NCBI GenBank assembly: GCA_958510875.1
Contig: OY294070.1
Location: 19,273,631 to 19,337,630, forward strand
DNA length: 64,000 nucleotides
Origin: Endomychus coccineus
Lineage: Eukaryota > Arthropoda > Insecta > Coleoptera > Endomychidae
Direction of reading: 5' to 3'
The position numbers and the translations under genes are program-made. Shown piece by piece: positions 20,001-32,344 of this stretch. Every line of letters starts with the position of its first letter. The first letter of the stretch is position 1. The notes below the pieces were generated by a model. It saw only the letters and a list, made by a program, of their open reading frames with translations, was not told the DNA's origin and did no database searches.

Positions 20001-21374
20001 CAGGGTGTTTCAGTTTTTTCCTTCATAACTTCGGTAAACGATAAAACTTCTAAAAATAATGGGGGTCAACATTTTTCTCTAAATCACTTCGTTTCCGAGA
20101 TACAGGGTGTTGAAGCTTTGAAAAATTATTACATTTTCCTCATTATCTTCTGAACAAATGGAGATTTTTGGTTCAAACTTTGTGTATTTCAGTTTTACTA
20201 GATCAGAAATTTTTTTGGTTTCAAAATGTTTTTGAGACAAGTACAGTGGCGTAGTTATGGTGTTAGGTACGCATTTAAACCCCTCAAACGTCTACGCCAA
20301 TTATTAGTGTGTACAAATTTAAAAGCTTTGATTTATTTTCTATAAAAAAGTATTCTTGATAAATTTTCCGTAGAGGCTTCCTATTCGAGCTATTTTGATT
20401 TTTCTAATCAGAGTTATCTCATGGAATTTCTTTTGAAGGACTATTTAAAAAGTAAAATACTATTTAAATACCTATTTATTGGGAACGATGAAAAATTATT
20501 CATAATGAATGCTCAAAAAGATCCATTTACTTCAACACAACGGCGACATAGATTTCTCAACGACCTTCTTGTTCTATTATGAAAACACTTTTGGTACAAG
20601 ATCTAGGAATTTCCAAAAAAAATTCAGTGTGTCTGGCTTGACATTCACAAAAACAATATATTTGGCCCATACGTTTCAACAGACATACTAACGGCCGCTG
20701 CATTCTTCGAATTTTCGGAAACTAACCACGAAGACATGTGGGAGGAAACACCATTCAATGAGAGAACAAATGCATGAATACAATTGGAAGATTGTCGTGC
20801 CCATTTTGGAAGACAAGTACGAGAATGGCTAAATAGGAAGTAAATAGATCATTTGTTATGAATTATTTTTTTTCGTTCCAATAAATGGGTATTTAAATAT
20901 TTTTTACTTTTTAAATAGTCCTTCAATAAAATTCCGTGAGATAACACTGATTAGAACAATCAAAATAGCTCGAATGGGAAGGCCTCTAAGGAAAATTTAT
21001 CAAGAATACTTTTTTATAGAAAATAAATCAAAGTTTTCAAATTTGTATACAATAATAATTACGGACCATTGGCGTAGAAGTTTAAGGGGTTTAAATGGGT
21101 GCAAAACCTCATAGCTACGGTACTGTATTTGTCTCGAAAATATTTTGTCACCAAAAAACTTTTCATTCTGTGAAACTAAAGTTCACCAAGTTTGAACCTA
21201 AAATCTTCATTTGTTTAGAAGATAATGAAGAAAATGTAATAATTTTTCAAAACTTCAACACCCTGTATCTCGGGAACGAAGTGATTTAGAGAAAAATGTT
21301 ATATGGAAGACCCCTATATTTTTAGAAGTTCTATCGTTTACTGAAGTTATGAACGAAAAAACTGAAACACCCTG
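20001..21374. mobile_element. Tc1/mariner foldback element, copy C, with ~510-base terminal inverted repeats
   Basis: Left end CAGGGTGTTTCAG (20001) after TA; right end CTGAAACACCCTG (to 21374). The arms at about 20001-20515 and 20845-21374 are long, well-matched inverses sharing GAGATACAGGGTGTTGAAG, GTATTCTTGATAAA, GGACTATTTAAAAAGTAAA and AATTATTCATAA. About 330 bases of decayed transposase sequence lie between (20600-20830, plus). It is closely related to copy A at 1471. The short frames inside (20509-20691 and 21095-21289) are not genes. Confidence 0.85.
20600..20830 (+). pseudogene. Tc1/mariner transposase scrap inside copy C
   Basis: Plus-strand sequence homologous to the transposase duplicated at 2620-2826. 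It contains ATTTGGCCCATACGTTTCA, AACGGCCGCTGCATTCTTC and ACGAGAATGGCTAAATAGG. Several frame breaks are present and neither catalytic centre is complete. Confidence 0.6.
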
Positions 21375-22323
21375 TTTAACCTAAAATATGATGTATCATT
21401 GAATTAATAGATTCAAAAAAGCTGAGTTGAGTCAAAATGTTCCATGAAAACCTTCCAAACTAATGAGAAATGTAGAACCTTGAGAATGATGTGTAAATTC
21501 AATGATCACAGATTCTACTACAAATATTATTCTTCAGGATAGCCATGATATCAAACTTTAAATATATTTGTTCGTTAGTATTATATTTTCGTATTATTGA
21601 TCAACTTTAATTTATAGTGAAGAACGAGTTATTTTTGTATTTTGAATTGATGTACAAGAAACTGTTAATTATAGTCCACTGCCTTTTTAATTGTAGATGT
21701 TAAAATGACAATAAGCTTACAAGGATATTCACGGATAATCCTACAAATTTTTTTTGCACTTACAATGAATAATTCTCAATGTGTAAAATATTTAAAATAT
21801 GCTAGTCCAATGTAATACTCCTAGAACCATAGCTTTACATTCGAAATATCCAAAAATAATCAATCAAATCGAAGTATAATTCGTCATCTTTTGTGTACAA
21901 TGAAATGGTCCTTCGAGACGATCTTGATTTTCATGTTTGAAAAATTTGACAGAACGCTAATGTTGATGATTCACAAATCAAGAGTGGTGGAACAGTTTTT
22001 GGAACCCTCGAATTTGTAAAATCAGGTAAACTTTTTTCATTTTAATGTGTTGAACGTAGTTAGTTAAAGCTAGTATTCAAGCAATGCTTTCGTTTTGTAT
22101 CTAGATTATGAATTCTGGATTGAGTTAGGAGGGTGATCGTTTTGGCATTTTGATTATATTTTATTCAAATCATTTTTAGTAGTGATTGGTGATCAATAGC
22201 ACCGATTAGAAATATATGGCTTACTACGAATGATATTGTGTTTCAACCTCAGAGCAATAAAAGATGTGGAGAGGGCTTTTCTATCCTTATTTAGAATCCA
22301 ACATAGCATGTTTTGTTTATTTT
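21375..22323. other. Intergenic, no gene seen
   Basis: AT-rich sequence without recognisable coding or repeat structure. Confidence 0.45.
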
Positions 22324-22439
22324 AAAGTGAGGCAAATATGAAGAAGGAAAAGTAGGAAATATGATCATATATATGGAAGAAATTTAGTTGAAATATGAAA
22401 AAAGAAATGTAAATATGAAATTATTTTAAAATTAATATT

Positions 22440-22700
22440 TTAATTTTCAAAAAAAAATTGAAAATTATCGTTTGACAGTTTTGATAAAGATATATTTGAC
22501 GTCACTAATGCTCGACATAAATCTTGCCGGAATTCTTGCTCACTTGAAGTTTTGGCAACATTAGATTGAAAGCACTTTGATATTGACGGTTGCTTTTTTC
22601 TTTCAGATGTCACTTTGTTTCGTTTAGCCACATGTGACGCATTTTTAACATTCTATTAGAAACCTTTTCTCAGACGTAATCTACAAAAATGTAAAGCAAA
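22440..22700 (-). pseudogene. CGGBP1-like / hAT transposase N-terminal fragment
   Basis: The minus-strand frame contains NASHVAKRNKVTSERKKQPS, then ISKCF, SSEQEFRQDLCRALVTSNIS and LSKLSNDNF. This pattern, an end-of-BED-finger basic stretch, then a KKQPSISKCF linker, then DLC-AL--SNI-L-KL-N--F, is shared by CGGBP1-like proteins and related hAT transposases of arthropods. It ends at an early stop after FFFEN, far short of a transposase. The matching C-terminal end of the same type of protein occurs separately at 39640-40110. Confidence 0.6.
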
Positions 22701-22766
22701 TTTTTCAAATAGGTATCTAACATCTTTGACAAACCAATTCATATAGTGGCTATCACCTGTTTGGCA

Positions 22767-23349
22767 CAGGGTGTTTAAAAACTTACGTTTGCTTCCACAT
22801 TATACGAGCCCCTATATATTTTAAAACATGAAGATTTAATTTAATTTGTTTGTAACTTCTCAAATCATATTGGACTACAGGGTGGGGTAAACCTCGGTCA
22901 TAGTTCTATAACTCCTTTGAAATAAAACGTAACAATTTTTTTTAATAAAACTGGTCAATGGTGGACGAAAACACGTATTCTATAATTATTTCCATGTATA
23001 CAGGATAACCCAATAATAAATTATGCAAATATAACCTAGTTTTTCATAAATTATTAAATGATCAACTTTTTTATTATTTTGGAGCCGTTATAATTACCGC
23101 TACGTAACCCTGAAATACATTTTTAATTATCCAGCCGAATTGTACGAAAAAATTGTTTTTTTTGGAATATGTGCTTTTGTCCACCATTGACCGGTTTCAT
23201 TCAAAAAAAATTGTTTAGTTTTGTTTCAAAGGAGTTATGGAACTACGATCAAAGTTAGCCCCACCCTGTAAGCCAGAGGCAAGGAACACTCTTTATACCG
23301 AAAAATCCTAATATTTGAAATCTTAAAAAGTTACGTAAAATACACCTTG
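22767..23349. mobile_element. Outer Tc1/mariner-type MITE ends around an inner MITE
   Basis: CAGGGTGTTTAAAAACTTACG (22767) and AAGTTACGTAAAATACACC ending TTG (about 23349) are diverged inverted ends. They surround the well-defined inner MITE at 22878-23268, so one element seems to have inserted in another. Confidence 0.5.
22878..23268. mobile_element. TA-flanked MITE with ~105-base inverted repeats
   Basis: Starts CAGGGTGGGGTAAACC and ends TTAGCCCCACCCTG, flanked by TA on both sides (22876-22877 and 23269-23270). The arms share TCAATGGTGGACGAAAACAC and its inverse, and ACTCCTTTGAAA and its inverse. This is a Tc1/mariner-type signature; no coding capacity. Confidence 0.8.
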
Positions 23350-23928
23350 TGCATATTTGATAAACCCTCTTCATGACACCCCTTGTCCCATGTCCATAGA
23401 CAAATCTGGAAATGGTTTAATCCACATAGACACTTTGATACCACTCGCCATTTTAAATAGACACACTGGCAGACTTCAAAATCTAAATTTAAATTAACTC
23501 TAAAATTGTCGACACAACTTTAAAGAAAACTTTTAATAATTATGCCCCTCCTCGTGCCCTTAGTTTGGCAACAAATAAATGGACCCCAACGGTGCCGGGT
23601 AATTAATTCTTAGTACCTAGTTCCGGATTAAGTGAATATTTTAAACATCAACAATATTATTGGGATTTACCAGTAATTGTCCTTTTCTTAAAATTATATC
23701 TGCTACATGCAAAATCAGTCAAGCAACACAAATTGAGAGCTTTTAAATTTACTTTACTCGCAAGAATAATAAAATGTTTTGGTTAAATTGTATAGGAAGG
23801 AATTGTATGTAAAATTGTTACAGATATGCTAAAAATTAAAAAATAGTTAAAAATATGAAAAATTCGGAAAAATGTCATATAATATGAAAAATATGCCAAA
23901 TATGAAAATTTCATAAATGCCTCACTTT

Positions 23929-24849
23929 ATTTTTTACAAAGGGCCTGATTAAGGTTAACTAGATCTTGATACGATAAATTCAACTTTGTTTATCTTTGTG
24001 TTGTTAGTGTGTTCGACTATTCTTGAGTAATAAGATTGTTCAATAATTCAATTGATATGCGACAAATTTCTATAGAAAATATGAACGATATAATTAATTG
24101 GTATATATTTTTCAATCGAGAATGTTTCGTTTTCAAAGTATGTTTCAATAAATTACTCAGTGATCCAATCTCCAGGTCCCCCTCAAGACACTCATCTATA
24201 AGTCAGACAGTAAAGGATAGCCAGATGTTGTCTTCACTACAAAGTGTAGTGTTATTATATCCAAGACACCTCTATAGCTTATATTACTGAGGTTTCAACT
24301 ATCGCTCAGAAACAGAGCTAAAGTTTTGGAGGAGTTTTTTCTCTCTATTTTTCTATGTGTTTTTTCGAGTGCTGAACGAAAATGTGAGGAAATTTCATAA
24401 TCTATGAAAGAGTTCACACTATGGATACACTATAACACTATAAAAAGGAACAATCACCCTTATCCACTAGAAAGTACTTAGGACCTTTCTGTTACCAAGT
24501 AGCCATCCTCAGAGTAAACTGTGTTTCTTCTTTTCAATTTGGTGTGTTAATTTTTCAAATAAAGTTCAAAGCTCCATCAGATATAAGGGAAAAATGTGGA
24601 AAAACTTATAGCATTTTTAATGTAATTTTTTTGATCAGGAACTTTACAAGGTGGCAAACTTGACATCCATGTTCAGCACCTCAAAAACATGGTGGAAGAT
24701 AGGAAAAAAAAACAAATATTTATCAAATTCACAATTTCGGAATAACTATTTGTTTCTACAGGGTGTTTCAGGTCTAATGCAATCTGCTGAACTTCACCAG
24801 TCGATAGTGCATCGGAATATAAGACGACATATGTTATTTAATCTTTTCA
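23929..24849. other. Intergenic, no gene seen
   Basis: No conserved coding sequence. ACAGGGTGTTTCAGG at about 24760 is a lone Tc1/mariner-like end. Confidence 0.45.
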
Positions 24850-26046
24850 GAAATACTAATGTCGATTTAAAGAAGGCCGTTGCTTCCTTATGGGCATGCA
24901 GGGAAGCCTTCGCCAACGGGATCGTTCCTCTACAACTCCATATCAAAACAGTGGCCGCGGGTACGTCGTATCGGTTGGCTGGTCTGGGCCAATGAGTCGA
25001 TGCGTCGATGCCTCGCTGTCATGGTAAAATCTGGGATTGGGCAACCGAGAACTGCCCGATCCTTCGACTGACGCAGGATGCGATAGCGCCTGCTGTCATG
25101 TTTCAGAAACCAGACATCCTCATAACCCAGAGGACGGACTGGGAACAAGGACTCGTGTGGTTCACGGACGGGTCTAAGACTGGCGAGTCTAGCGGAGCCG
25201 GAGTCTACTCGTGTACACCCAGAAAGGAGATCTCAGTTTCCCTAGGTGGCCACGCAACCGTTTTCCAGGCTGAGGTATGTGCAATACGGACATGTGCCCT
25301 AGAAAACCTTAGATTAAACTACCGAGGTAGGCGGATTTACATCTGCACTGACAGCCGAGCGGCCCTGGACGCACTTCGCGCCCACAGAATGACTTCTAGG
25401 CTTGTCTTGGAGTGCAGGGAAACTCTGGTTGAATCAGTCAAAAGGAACAAACTCCACCTAGTGTGGGTACCTGCCCATTCTGGTGTGAAGGGAAACAAAG
25501 TGGCCTATGAATTGGCCAAACGGGGCTCCTTGAGCGCCCCTGGTCCCGATTCCACGATCGGAATTTCATCGACCACCGGGCTCCAAGCCCTCAAGGAGCT
25601 ACTGGATAGACAGTGGCTATCGATCTGGCGTGGTTCCCCATGCATGAGGCAGGCGAAGCTCCACATCAGGAAATTCTCGGCTAAACTCTCTAAAACCCTA
25701 CTCTCCATGAGCAGGAGAGGCCTAAAACTGGTGACATGACTCCTCACAGGACACTGTCATCTGAATAAACGAGGACCCACTTTGTAGTAGATGTGGGGAG
25801 GCGGATTGAACTGCTTCTCATATCCTAGCAGAATGTCCAGCACTGGCTTGTCTCAGGCTACAACACCTCGGCAGTACACATATGCCGCTTGAAGCAATAA
25901 GAGATATCAGTCCATGCAAAATCTTTTGGCGCCGCCTTAGGCTTGTTGGACTGACCCTTGTATCAAGGGGCGCACAATGAACTCAATCAAGCGGTATGAG
26001 TGCTCCGGACTCGTCCGCCCCCGTTTTGATTGATTGATTGATTGAA
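24850..26046 (+). mobile_element. 5'-truncated LINE with RNase H domain and (TTGA)n tail
   Basis: Non-LTR retrotransposon 3' half, probably of the I/R1-like group that carries RNase H. It begins inside the RT thumb (KKAVASLWACREAFANG, followed by frame shifts), continues into RNase H (25008-25739) and a 3' region with cysteine-rich remnants. It ends in repeated TTGATTGATTGA (about 26027-26046). Short 3' copies of the same family lie at 7911-7995 and 43788-43990. Confidence 0.85.
25008..25739 (+). pseudogene. LINE RNase H domain
   Basis: The 243-codon frame is a retrotransposon RNase H1 domain; in LINEs it removes RNA from the RNA/DNA hybrid. Catalytic positions by codon: Asp54 in WFTDGSKTG, Glu89 in VFQAEVCAIR and Asp115 in ICTDSRAALDAL are present. 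The fourth acidic position, normally GNE-ADELAK, reads GNKVAYELAK, so Asp is replaced by Tyr at 167. VWVPAHSGVKGN (152-163) is conserved. The frame ends at TGA where LINE homologues continue with a LLTGHC-LN-like segment, which is visible just beyond the stop (25738 onward). The protein is therefore broken at both ends and inactive. Confidence 0.85.
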
Positions 26047-26055
26047 GGTCAATTT

Positions 26056-26335
26056 AAAAAATCGTTTCTTTATCATAACTCTCTGGCCGCTGCAGCAATT
26101 TTGGACTAATTTGGTTCAAGTGCTCTTAGAATATATAATTTTCATTTGAAAAAATTGTCCAGTGGCGTAGTTAAAAAATCGTTTCTTTATCATAACTATC
26201 TGGCCGCTGCAGCAATTTTGGACTAATTTGGTTCAAGTGCTCTTAGAATATATAACTTTCATTTGAAAAAATTGTCCAGTGGCGTAGTTACAGGAAGGTT
26301 GTTGTCCTTTCCACAGCCTATTTTCTACGCCACTG
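26056..26335. repeat. 117-base tandem duplication and CAGTGGCGTAG inverted ends
   Basis: The segment from AAAAAATCGTTTCTTTATCA to the CAGTGGCGTAG motif is present twice in tandem (26056-26172 and 26173-26289) with only about two differences. The second copy runs into a short inverted structure bounded by CAGTGGCGTAG (26277-26287) and CTACGCCACTG (26325-26335). CAGTGGCGTA is a common DNA-transposon end in animals and also occurs at 59781. Confidence 0.85.
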
Positions 26336-28121
26336 CATATTTCCTAAAAATTGTTCATTACGTTGATTCCTCGTTCAATGTGGAAAAAATAAGTCCCATG
26401 AACTCGACTCTGTTATGGGGAAATAAATAACTTATTTTTCTTTCAAATCAAATTAGAAACTCGAAAATTGGTCCATTTCTGAAAGTGACGTTAGATATGA
26501 TGTGAGAAAAGGGTAGTTACGTCCCTGGACTATTATGTCAAATGTTTCTAATTTTAAATAATAAGGGACATAGATTTACGATAAATACGAGTTTTAAATC
26601 AAATTTTGGAAGGCTTTACTTTTAGTATTCGATCTACTATGGACTGGTGAAGTTTGGGAGGTATCAACTGGGACCTCTTGTATATGGGTAGGATTAAACA
26701 TCTACAAGACGGAAGTTATCCAATTCAGTTTACACTATCTTACCATTTTTCCATTTGAATTTAAACTAATGAACATTACTTAAGGATCAAATTTGGGAAA
26801 AGCTAAGTTACAGCTAGTAATAAAACGACTAATACGAGACAATTCAAATGGTGTGAATATCCTGCAAATGAATAAAAATTCGAATTATTCGATTCTGTAT
26901 CATTTCCCGAGGTTGCGGTTGGAAGGAAAATCCGAATATTATCATAAAAGTCTTTCTCAATGACGTTTGCACGCTTATTTCCATTCGGTTCATTGAAATC
27001 CTATTGGCCACTCTAATTCCAAATTACATTGATCGATTTTATATCTTCTTACTATGTAATGCTTCTATAAAATCAGATCTAGCATTTAGAAAAACCACGA
27101 CGGATTCGATTCCGACATTCTACAATGGTTCAGCCAGTTTGTAGCTTATTTGAAATTCGTTATCGAGCTCGGTCATGCTATATCGGATGGCAGACAATCG
27201 GAACCTACTCGCTAATCCATTCTTGCGTATTATTTACAGAATTAGTGTATTTTACATTCTCCTCGGTAACTGATATTCCGATATTGTTTGCGATACGTTT
27301 TCTTTTTCGCGGAAACACAGGTCAATATTGGTTTTGCAGTAGAAAATATGTTGCATCTGTTTTTGTAAAGAAACTCTGAATAGGGGTCTTCGAACTACAA
27401 TTTCAGTCCAGTCAAATTAGATTGTCTGTTCTAAGAAATAGTAAAGAACTTTTAGTATTGCAAACACTCATAGGATCCTATGTCACCAAGGTACAGTACG
27501 AAACAGTAAATCTGTAAAAAATTTTGAAAAAAAATAGCCGAAGCTTCTTTTTTATAAATCGTTAGCGAGTCATATGACACGCCTAAAACTAAAAAGTGTC
27601 CTGATTATTTTTGAGAATATTAAAATATTTTTGAATTTGATATTCCGCGAGAACGGTATGTCGAAAGTGCAAAGGGCAGAGAGCGCCAAATTTGTGAAAA
27701 ATTTCTTTTTCTTCTTTATCGACGCGAGAAATTTTGTTTGCGCTACAGCGGAAATGTAAGAGTCGAAGACCCAAAAAAAAACCTACCAAAGTATAAGCTC
27801 TTTGCCAGTGTAAGCGCCTTGTACAAGGTTTTGTTAATAACCAATTTACTGATTAACCATCAATTGAACATTATTACGTGATATTGATGTAAAAAAATTT
27901 TTGCAACTGTAAAAAAGCTTTCACTCGTAATATTTTACTTTGATTGAGAGAGTTTTGTAGTTAAGTAGTCCATAACGATTTGTTTCTTATAACTTTCTGG
28001 CTTTTTCTTTTCCTTGGCGGTTCTTCATAGGCGTGTGCTTCTTCAATGAAGTCAGATGATGTCCCATCTGGTGACTCTTCTTCAACGTCTTGCACATTGT
28101 CGTGGATGTAATGGGGGCTCA
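26336..28121. other. Intergenic, no gene seen
   Basis: AT-rich; several 60-90-codon frames (27125-27379, 27574-27759) lack any recognisable motif. Confidence 0.4.
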
Positions 28122-28754
28122 TCAATCCCAGTTTCCTCTATGTCGAATGAAGGCACGTTGCTGCAGTTTTCCCATCCACATTATGCAAGCGAGTGAGCAC
28201 CCAAAACCTGCTTTTCTACATCCGCAGATGATTAGCTTCAAGAAGTTTCCAGGCGCTAGTTTGCTTGTACTCATCTCTGGTGCAAGTCCTTGCACAATCT
28301 CTTTTGAACCACAATTCAAGGGACACAAGACATTGCGCAACCAAGCCAGCACTTGAAAATAAGCTCTTTGGCTATGGAGATTCGCCGCATCAAGTGAAGA
28401 TGGTAATAAAGACAGAATAACTTTAATGTCTGTCGCAGATTGAGTAAAATTTTTAAATCGCAATTGCCATGATACAATACAATGCCACCAAATGAATTGT
28501 CCTACAGCTTCGACGCGTTGTTGATGGGTGAGCGGTTTCTTGAAAATTTCTTCAGTATTTAACAAAATCTCATCCTTAGCTAGTAGCGCTACGAGTTTTA
28601 ATTTGTCTTGAGAATGAGAGACCGAGGTGGTGTTGCATGCGCTAAAAGCAATCGTTAGGTGTTTCCAAAACAGTATATTAGAAAATAAAAACGCTATATC
28701 TCCGTAACAGTGCATCGTAGATAAAAAAGTGTTGTAGGTTTTTTTCGGGTCCAT
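28122..28754 (-). pseudogene. GCDTT/CxC-type transposon-associated protein, partial
   Basis: This 210-codon frame starts at ATG (28752-28754). It resembles the C-terminal half of a family common near arthropod and cnidarian mobile elements. Those proteins have a GCDTTSAF-like core followed by a ~100-residue helical region and a cysteine-rich ICGCK...GC---C-C end. Here the core reads ACNTTSVS at about residues 39-46. The helical region includes RVEAVGQFIWW, LLPSSLDAANLHSQRAYFQV and LAWLRNVL. The cysteine end is shortened to FLKLIICGCRKAGFGCSLAC. Function is unknown. The missing N-terminal part and decayed cysteines suggest a relic. The family link is by memory of pattern. Confidence 0.5.
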
Positions 28755-30228
28755 AACTTTAATATTTCACTATAACGTAAAAAAATGTATAGTTGAAAAA
28801 GATGAAAAATCATTTTTGGTAACTCTGGCGCCCTTGGCTTTTTGCACGTTGGGTGATAGAGCAGCGACTGCATGAGATAAAATGTAGATAATTTGTTCTC
28901 TACAATTTTCGATATTAAACTGTTCTCGTGGAAAGTCCAAAAATATAATGATGTTCCCGAAAATGCCTATGGGTGGGACTTACAATTTTTTGGCTAGTCA
29001 CATGCTCCGCTAACGATTCATATAGAAAAATAGCTTCGTTAATTTTTTTACACAAAAGTCATATTTACCACAGATTTACTGTACTAATTTATCTGTTAAC
29101 AGCGGAATTGCTGAAATAGAATACAGTCAATGATGTTAACAGGACCGGATGAAACACTGAAAAAGTAACTAATTCTGGAAAAATGTCGTTCATACAGATA
29201 GCGACGGCAGCAGACTTTCAACGATGATAGGTTGAAAATCGATAGTGAAATCACGAGTGCGTTATAAAAACCATTCGAAGTCAAACGTAAAACAATTAGT
29301 TCTTGCTAATATCTCACTTTCAATGGGAGGCCAATCATAAAGGTCATCATTAAAATAAAATATAATCCAATTCTGTTTGGCAAAACGCCCTGCGAATCAA
29401 GGCGTATGTTTCATTAAATATAGCCTATAGCCTATGCATAGAATACAATCATTCTTCTATGTATATTGAATTCATCAGCTGTCAAGTGTGATAACGGCAT
29501 AAGGTAATCGTTATAATGTTGAATTCAATGAAGGAAAAATGTTTTAAATGTGATGAACCATATTTGTGCAAAATTTAGTCTCCTAAATATGTTTGAGGTC
29601 ATTAGAAAATATTCAGTGTTGGAAAAAGCGCATCACGAATGTACTTTCAATTAGCATAATTTCTTAATTCCTGATGATTCTATTTTGATTTTGTCCAATA
29701 ATAATAGTTTATTGCTGTGAACCTGTGAAAAGATATCAGCATAATCATATTAAGTGGTGAGACGAGAAATACAAAATTTAGAAGATATCAAATATAGGTA
29801 TATAAAATAAATACAATAAATTGTAGTCATTATACAAAAATTATAATAAATTGATAAAATTGGAAATCATGTCAAATATTTTTACTTAAATTTTTAGCAA
29901 TAAAAAATACTAATGAGTAGAATACATAAAGAATAAAAACTGGCAGTGACACTGTATTGTTTATGAAACAACACTCAATTGTACAAATTCAATAGTTGGA
30001 TGATGATTTGTATTTACAAGAAAGGTTTTTCGCTTTTTCTCATATTTGTTGGTTTTTCCAATATTTTTATAATATAGCGCCATAGACATTGAGATTTTCG
30101 CAAGATATAATTTGTTTTACTTTTGGCAGATTATTTTACTTTTTTCAAACACGTGCCTAATTTGACTGGACATATTTAGTCAGAATGAACATCTTCATTC
30201 TCATTTGGATGGAAGTGAAGTTCAAGAC
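28755..30228. other. Intergenic, no gene seen
   Basis: AT-rich, no supported gene. Confidence 0.45.
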
Positions 30229-30786
30229 ACGGAATTCAAAAAATCTATAAATTTTATCTTCAACAAATCAGTTGCCCCCTTCCCCCCACTTCATCGTTCC
30301 GGTATTGACTATGCCTGATAAAACAAATCCATTTCATTTGGTAATTTTGGGCCAATTTCGTGTGTTTGTAACACCCAAGTAAGTTCATTTCAAGGTAATT
30401 TGCCTACGAGACTATTCAGCTATGAATATCGAGGTAAACCAGACATTGATTAACTTCCGGCTTACAATAAGGATATCACTTGAAATGATTACCGAAACTT
30501 TCGGAATCCAAAAATTTATAAATTTATCTCCTACAATTGAGTTGCCCTAGTTCATCCTTCCGGTATTGACACTACCTGATAGATTGACTCCGTTTAATTT
30601 GTTAATTTTAGGCCAATTATATGTATTCATAACGCTCATCTTGTACCAAAATAAGTTCATCTCATGTTCATTTGCCTATGAAACTATTCAACTATAAATA
30701 TCTTTGTTAATCAGTCTCAGATTAACTTCCACCATGCCATAAGGATACCAAATACTGCAAATGATTAACGAAACGTCGGTTCAAAG
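30229..30786. repeat. Diverged tandem duplication, unit about 272 bases
   Basis: Unit 1 (30229-30500) and unit 2 (30501-30786) align end to end. Shared blocks in order: AAATTTATC/AAATTTTATC, GTTGCCC, TTCCGGTATTGAC, GCCTGATA/ACCTGATAG, TTTTAGGCCAATT/TTTTGGGCCAATT, AAGTAAGTTCAT/AAATAAGTTCAT, ATTTGCCTA-GA-ACTATTCA, GATTAACTTCC, TAAGGATA and ATGATTA-CGAAAC. There is no open frame. It stands alone in a 3.5-kb stretch without genes. Confidence 0.75.
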
Positions 30787-32336
30787 TCTCACGTCTCTGA
30801 CGCGTTTTCATTCAGAAACGGATATCATGCAAATAATAAAAACAGTCAAATGAACGTCAATTATAAAATAAATATGCTATAGATAACGTTTATTACTTAA
30901 TATACATAAATACGATTTGATTGATTATGCCACTGCAAGAAATATAACACAAAATATATGCCTTACTCTACAATTATTATGATAAATTTACCATCAAGCG
31001 AAAATATCCAAGAATGCCTTTATATGGTCAAATGTATTAATAAAAATATAAGGATAGTTCACTGACACAAATTCTATTTTAATGGCAATGTATATACAAA
31101 TTTTGACCATATTTAGGAGAAAATGTGTTTTCTTACACATAACGTTTTATAAATTGTTACATAATTGAAACTGTAAGCAAAACTCTGATAATAATTAATT
31201 AATAATAAAATGTTATTAACTCATTTTTACAATCTCTACAGCGCGTTCCGTTTTGAAAAATTCTGTTTATGGTGAACCAGAAAGAAGTTTCCTGAATTTA
31301 AAACGAATAAATTTCAATGTTTGAAGCAATAGTTTTATCAATTTGTAATATATGTATATATTTCAGAGGGCGTATTTCCAGTTTTTACTACATTTTACAA
31401 TATTGTTCTCTTGTAGCTGCTTATTATGAAATTAATTTTTACCTTTAACTTGTTGTAAAATCGAACATATTATATTGCCGGCAATAAGATTGATACTGCA
31501 AACTACTTTCGAATGAATAATAATTTTGCTAGAAAGTTGTCGCAGAGAAACATATTTTTTTAAGAAATGGTGGAGATTGTAAAATTCTTTGAATATCGTA
31601 ACTTCATAAAATATTCAAGCAATAATTATCTCGAAATTTTATGGGGTTACTTAAATAGCTTTCGCAAATAATGATAATACGATAAAGTAATATGATTTTA
31701 TAATAATTAGCTCATTAGAATAATAGAAAAATTGCGCAAATTTTTATTGAAAAAATCAACAAAATGTTCCTGAATTGAAAGATGTAAAATATTCGAGTAA
31801 AAAACATTATAAAATTCAATTTGTATTTTATTCGTTTTTCATTTTCGTTTTAACTACGCTATACGCAGTTGTTATATCACAATATTCGCACAAATGATTT
31901 CTTATAATAGAAAAAAATTACAGAAAAGCAATATTCAGAATACAACATAACAACTGTTTTCATATCGTTTCTTTCTTTAAGAATATTTAGTATTGTGTGT
32001 TTTATGAAAAAATTTCATAAACAACGAATTTTGATGATTTCAAGTTCACTTGGATTTCTGTGGTAGAAGCAGGTTTAGAACGACAGATGGCGCTGAGTGA
32101 TGAAAACTACATTCTCCTCTATATTCATGTGATTATATTAAGAAAAGCATTTCTACAAAGCTAAGCTCAATAAATCGAATTAAGTGCAACTTCACGTTAC
32201 AACCCACAATCAACCCCATTGGTGAGATCAACAGAACGACATTTCCTGTTCAATGTGATTCGGATGTAACAAGGTAAGTCATATTCTTCCCCCATCATGA
32301 TTCACTATTTAATATACTCGTACATGTCGCGAATTG
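30787..32336. other. Intergenic, no gene seen
   Basis: Strongly AT-rich, no gene, RNA or element recognised. Confidence 0.45.
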
Positions 32337-32344
32337 GATGTTAT

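Larger units (their letters stand above)
22324..23928 (-). mobile_element. Internally deleted hAT-like element
   Basis: AAAGTGAGGCAAATATGAA at the left and TTTCATAAATGCCTCACTTT at the right are inverted ends. Both subterminal regions are rich in AAATATGAAA-type short repeats. Inside is an N-terminal fragment of a CGGBP1-like hAT protein (22440-22700, minus) and a nested TA-flanked MITE. I could not define a clean 8-bp duplication, so the exact ends are approximate. Confidence 0.6.

Noticed and set aside
26020..26046. (TTGA)n as an independent microsatellite
   Set aside because: The same tail ends three copies of one LINE family, so it is the element's 3' end.
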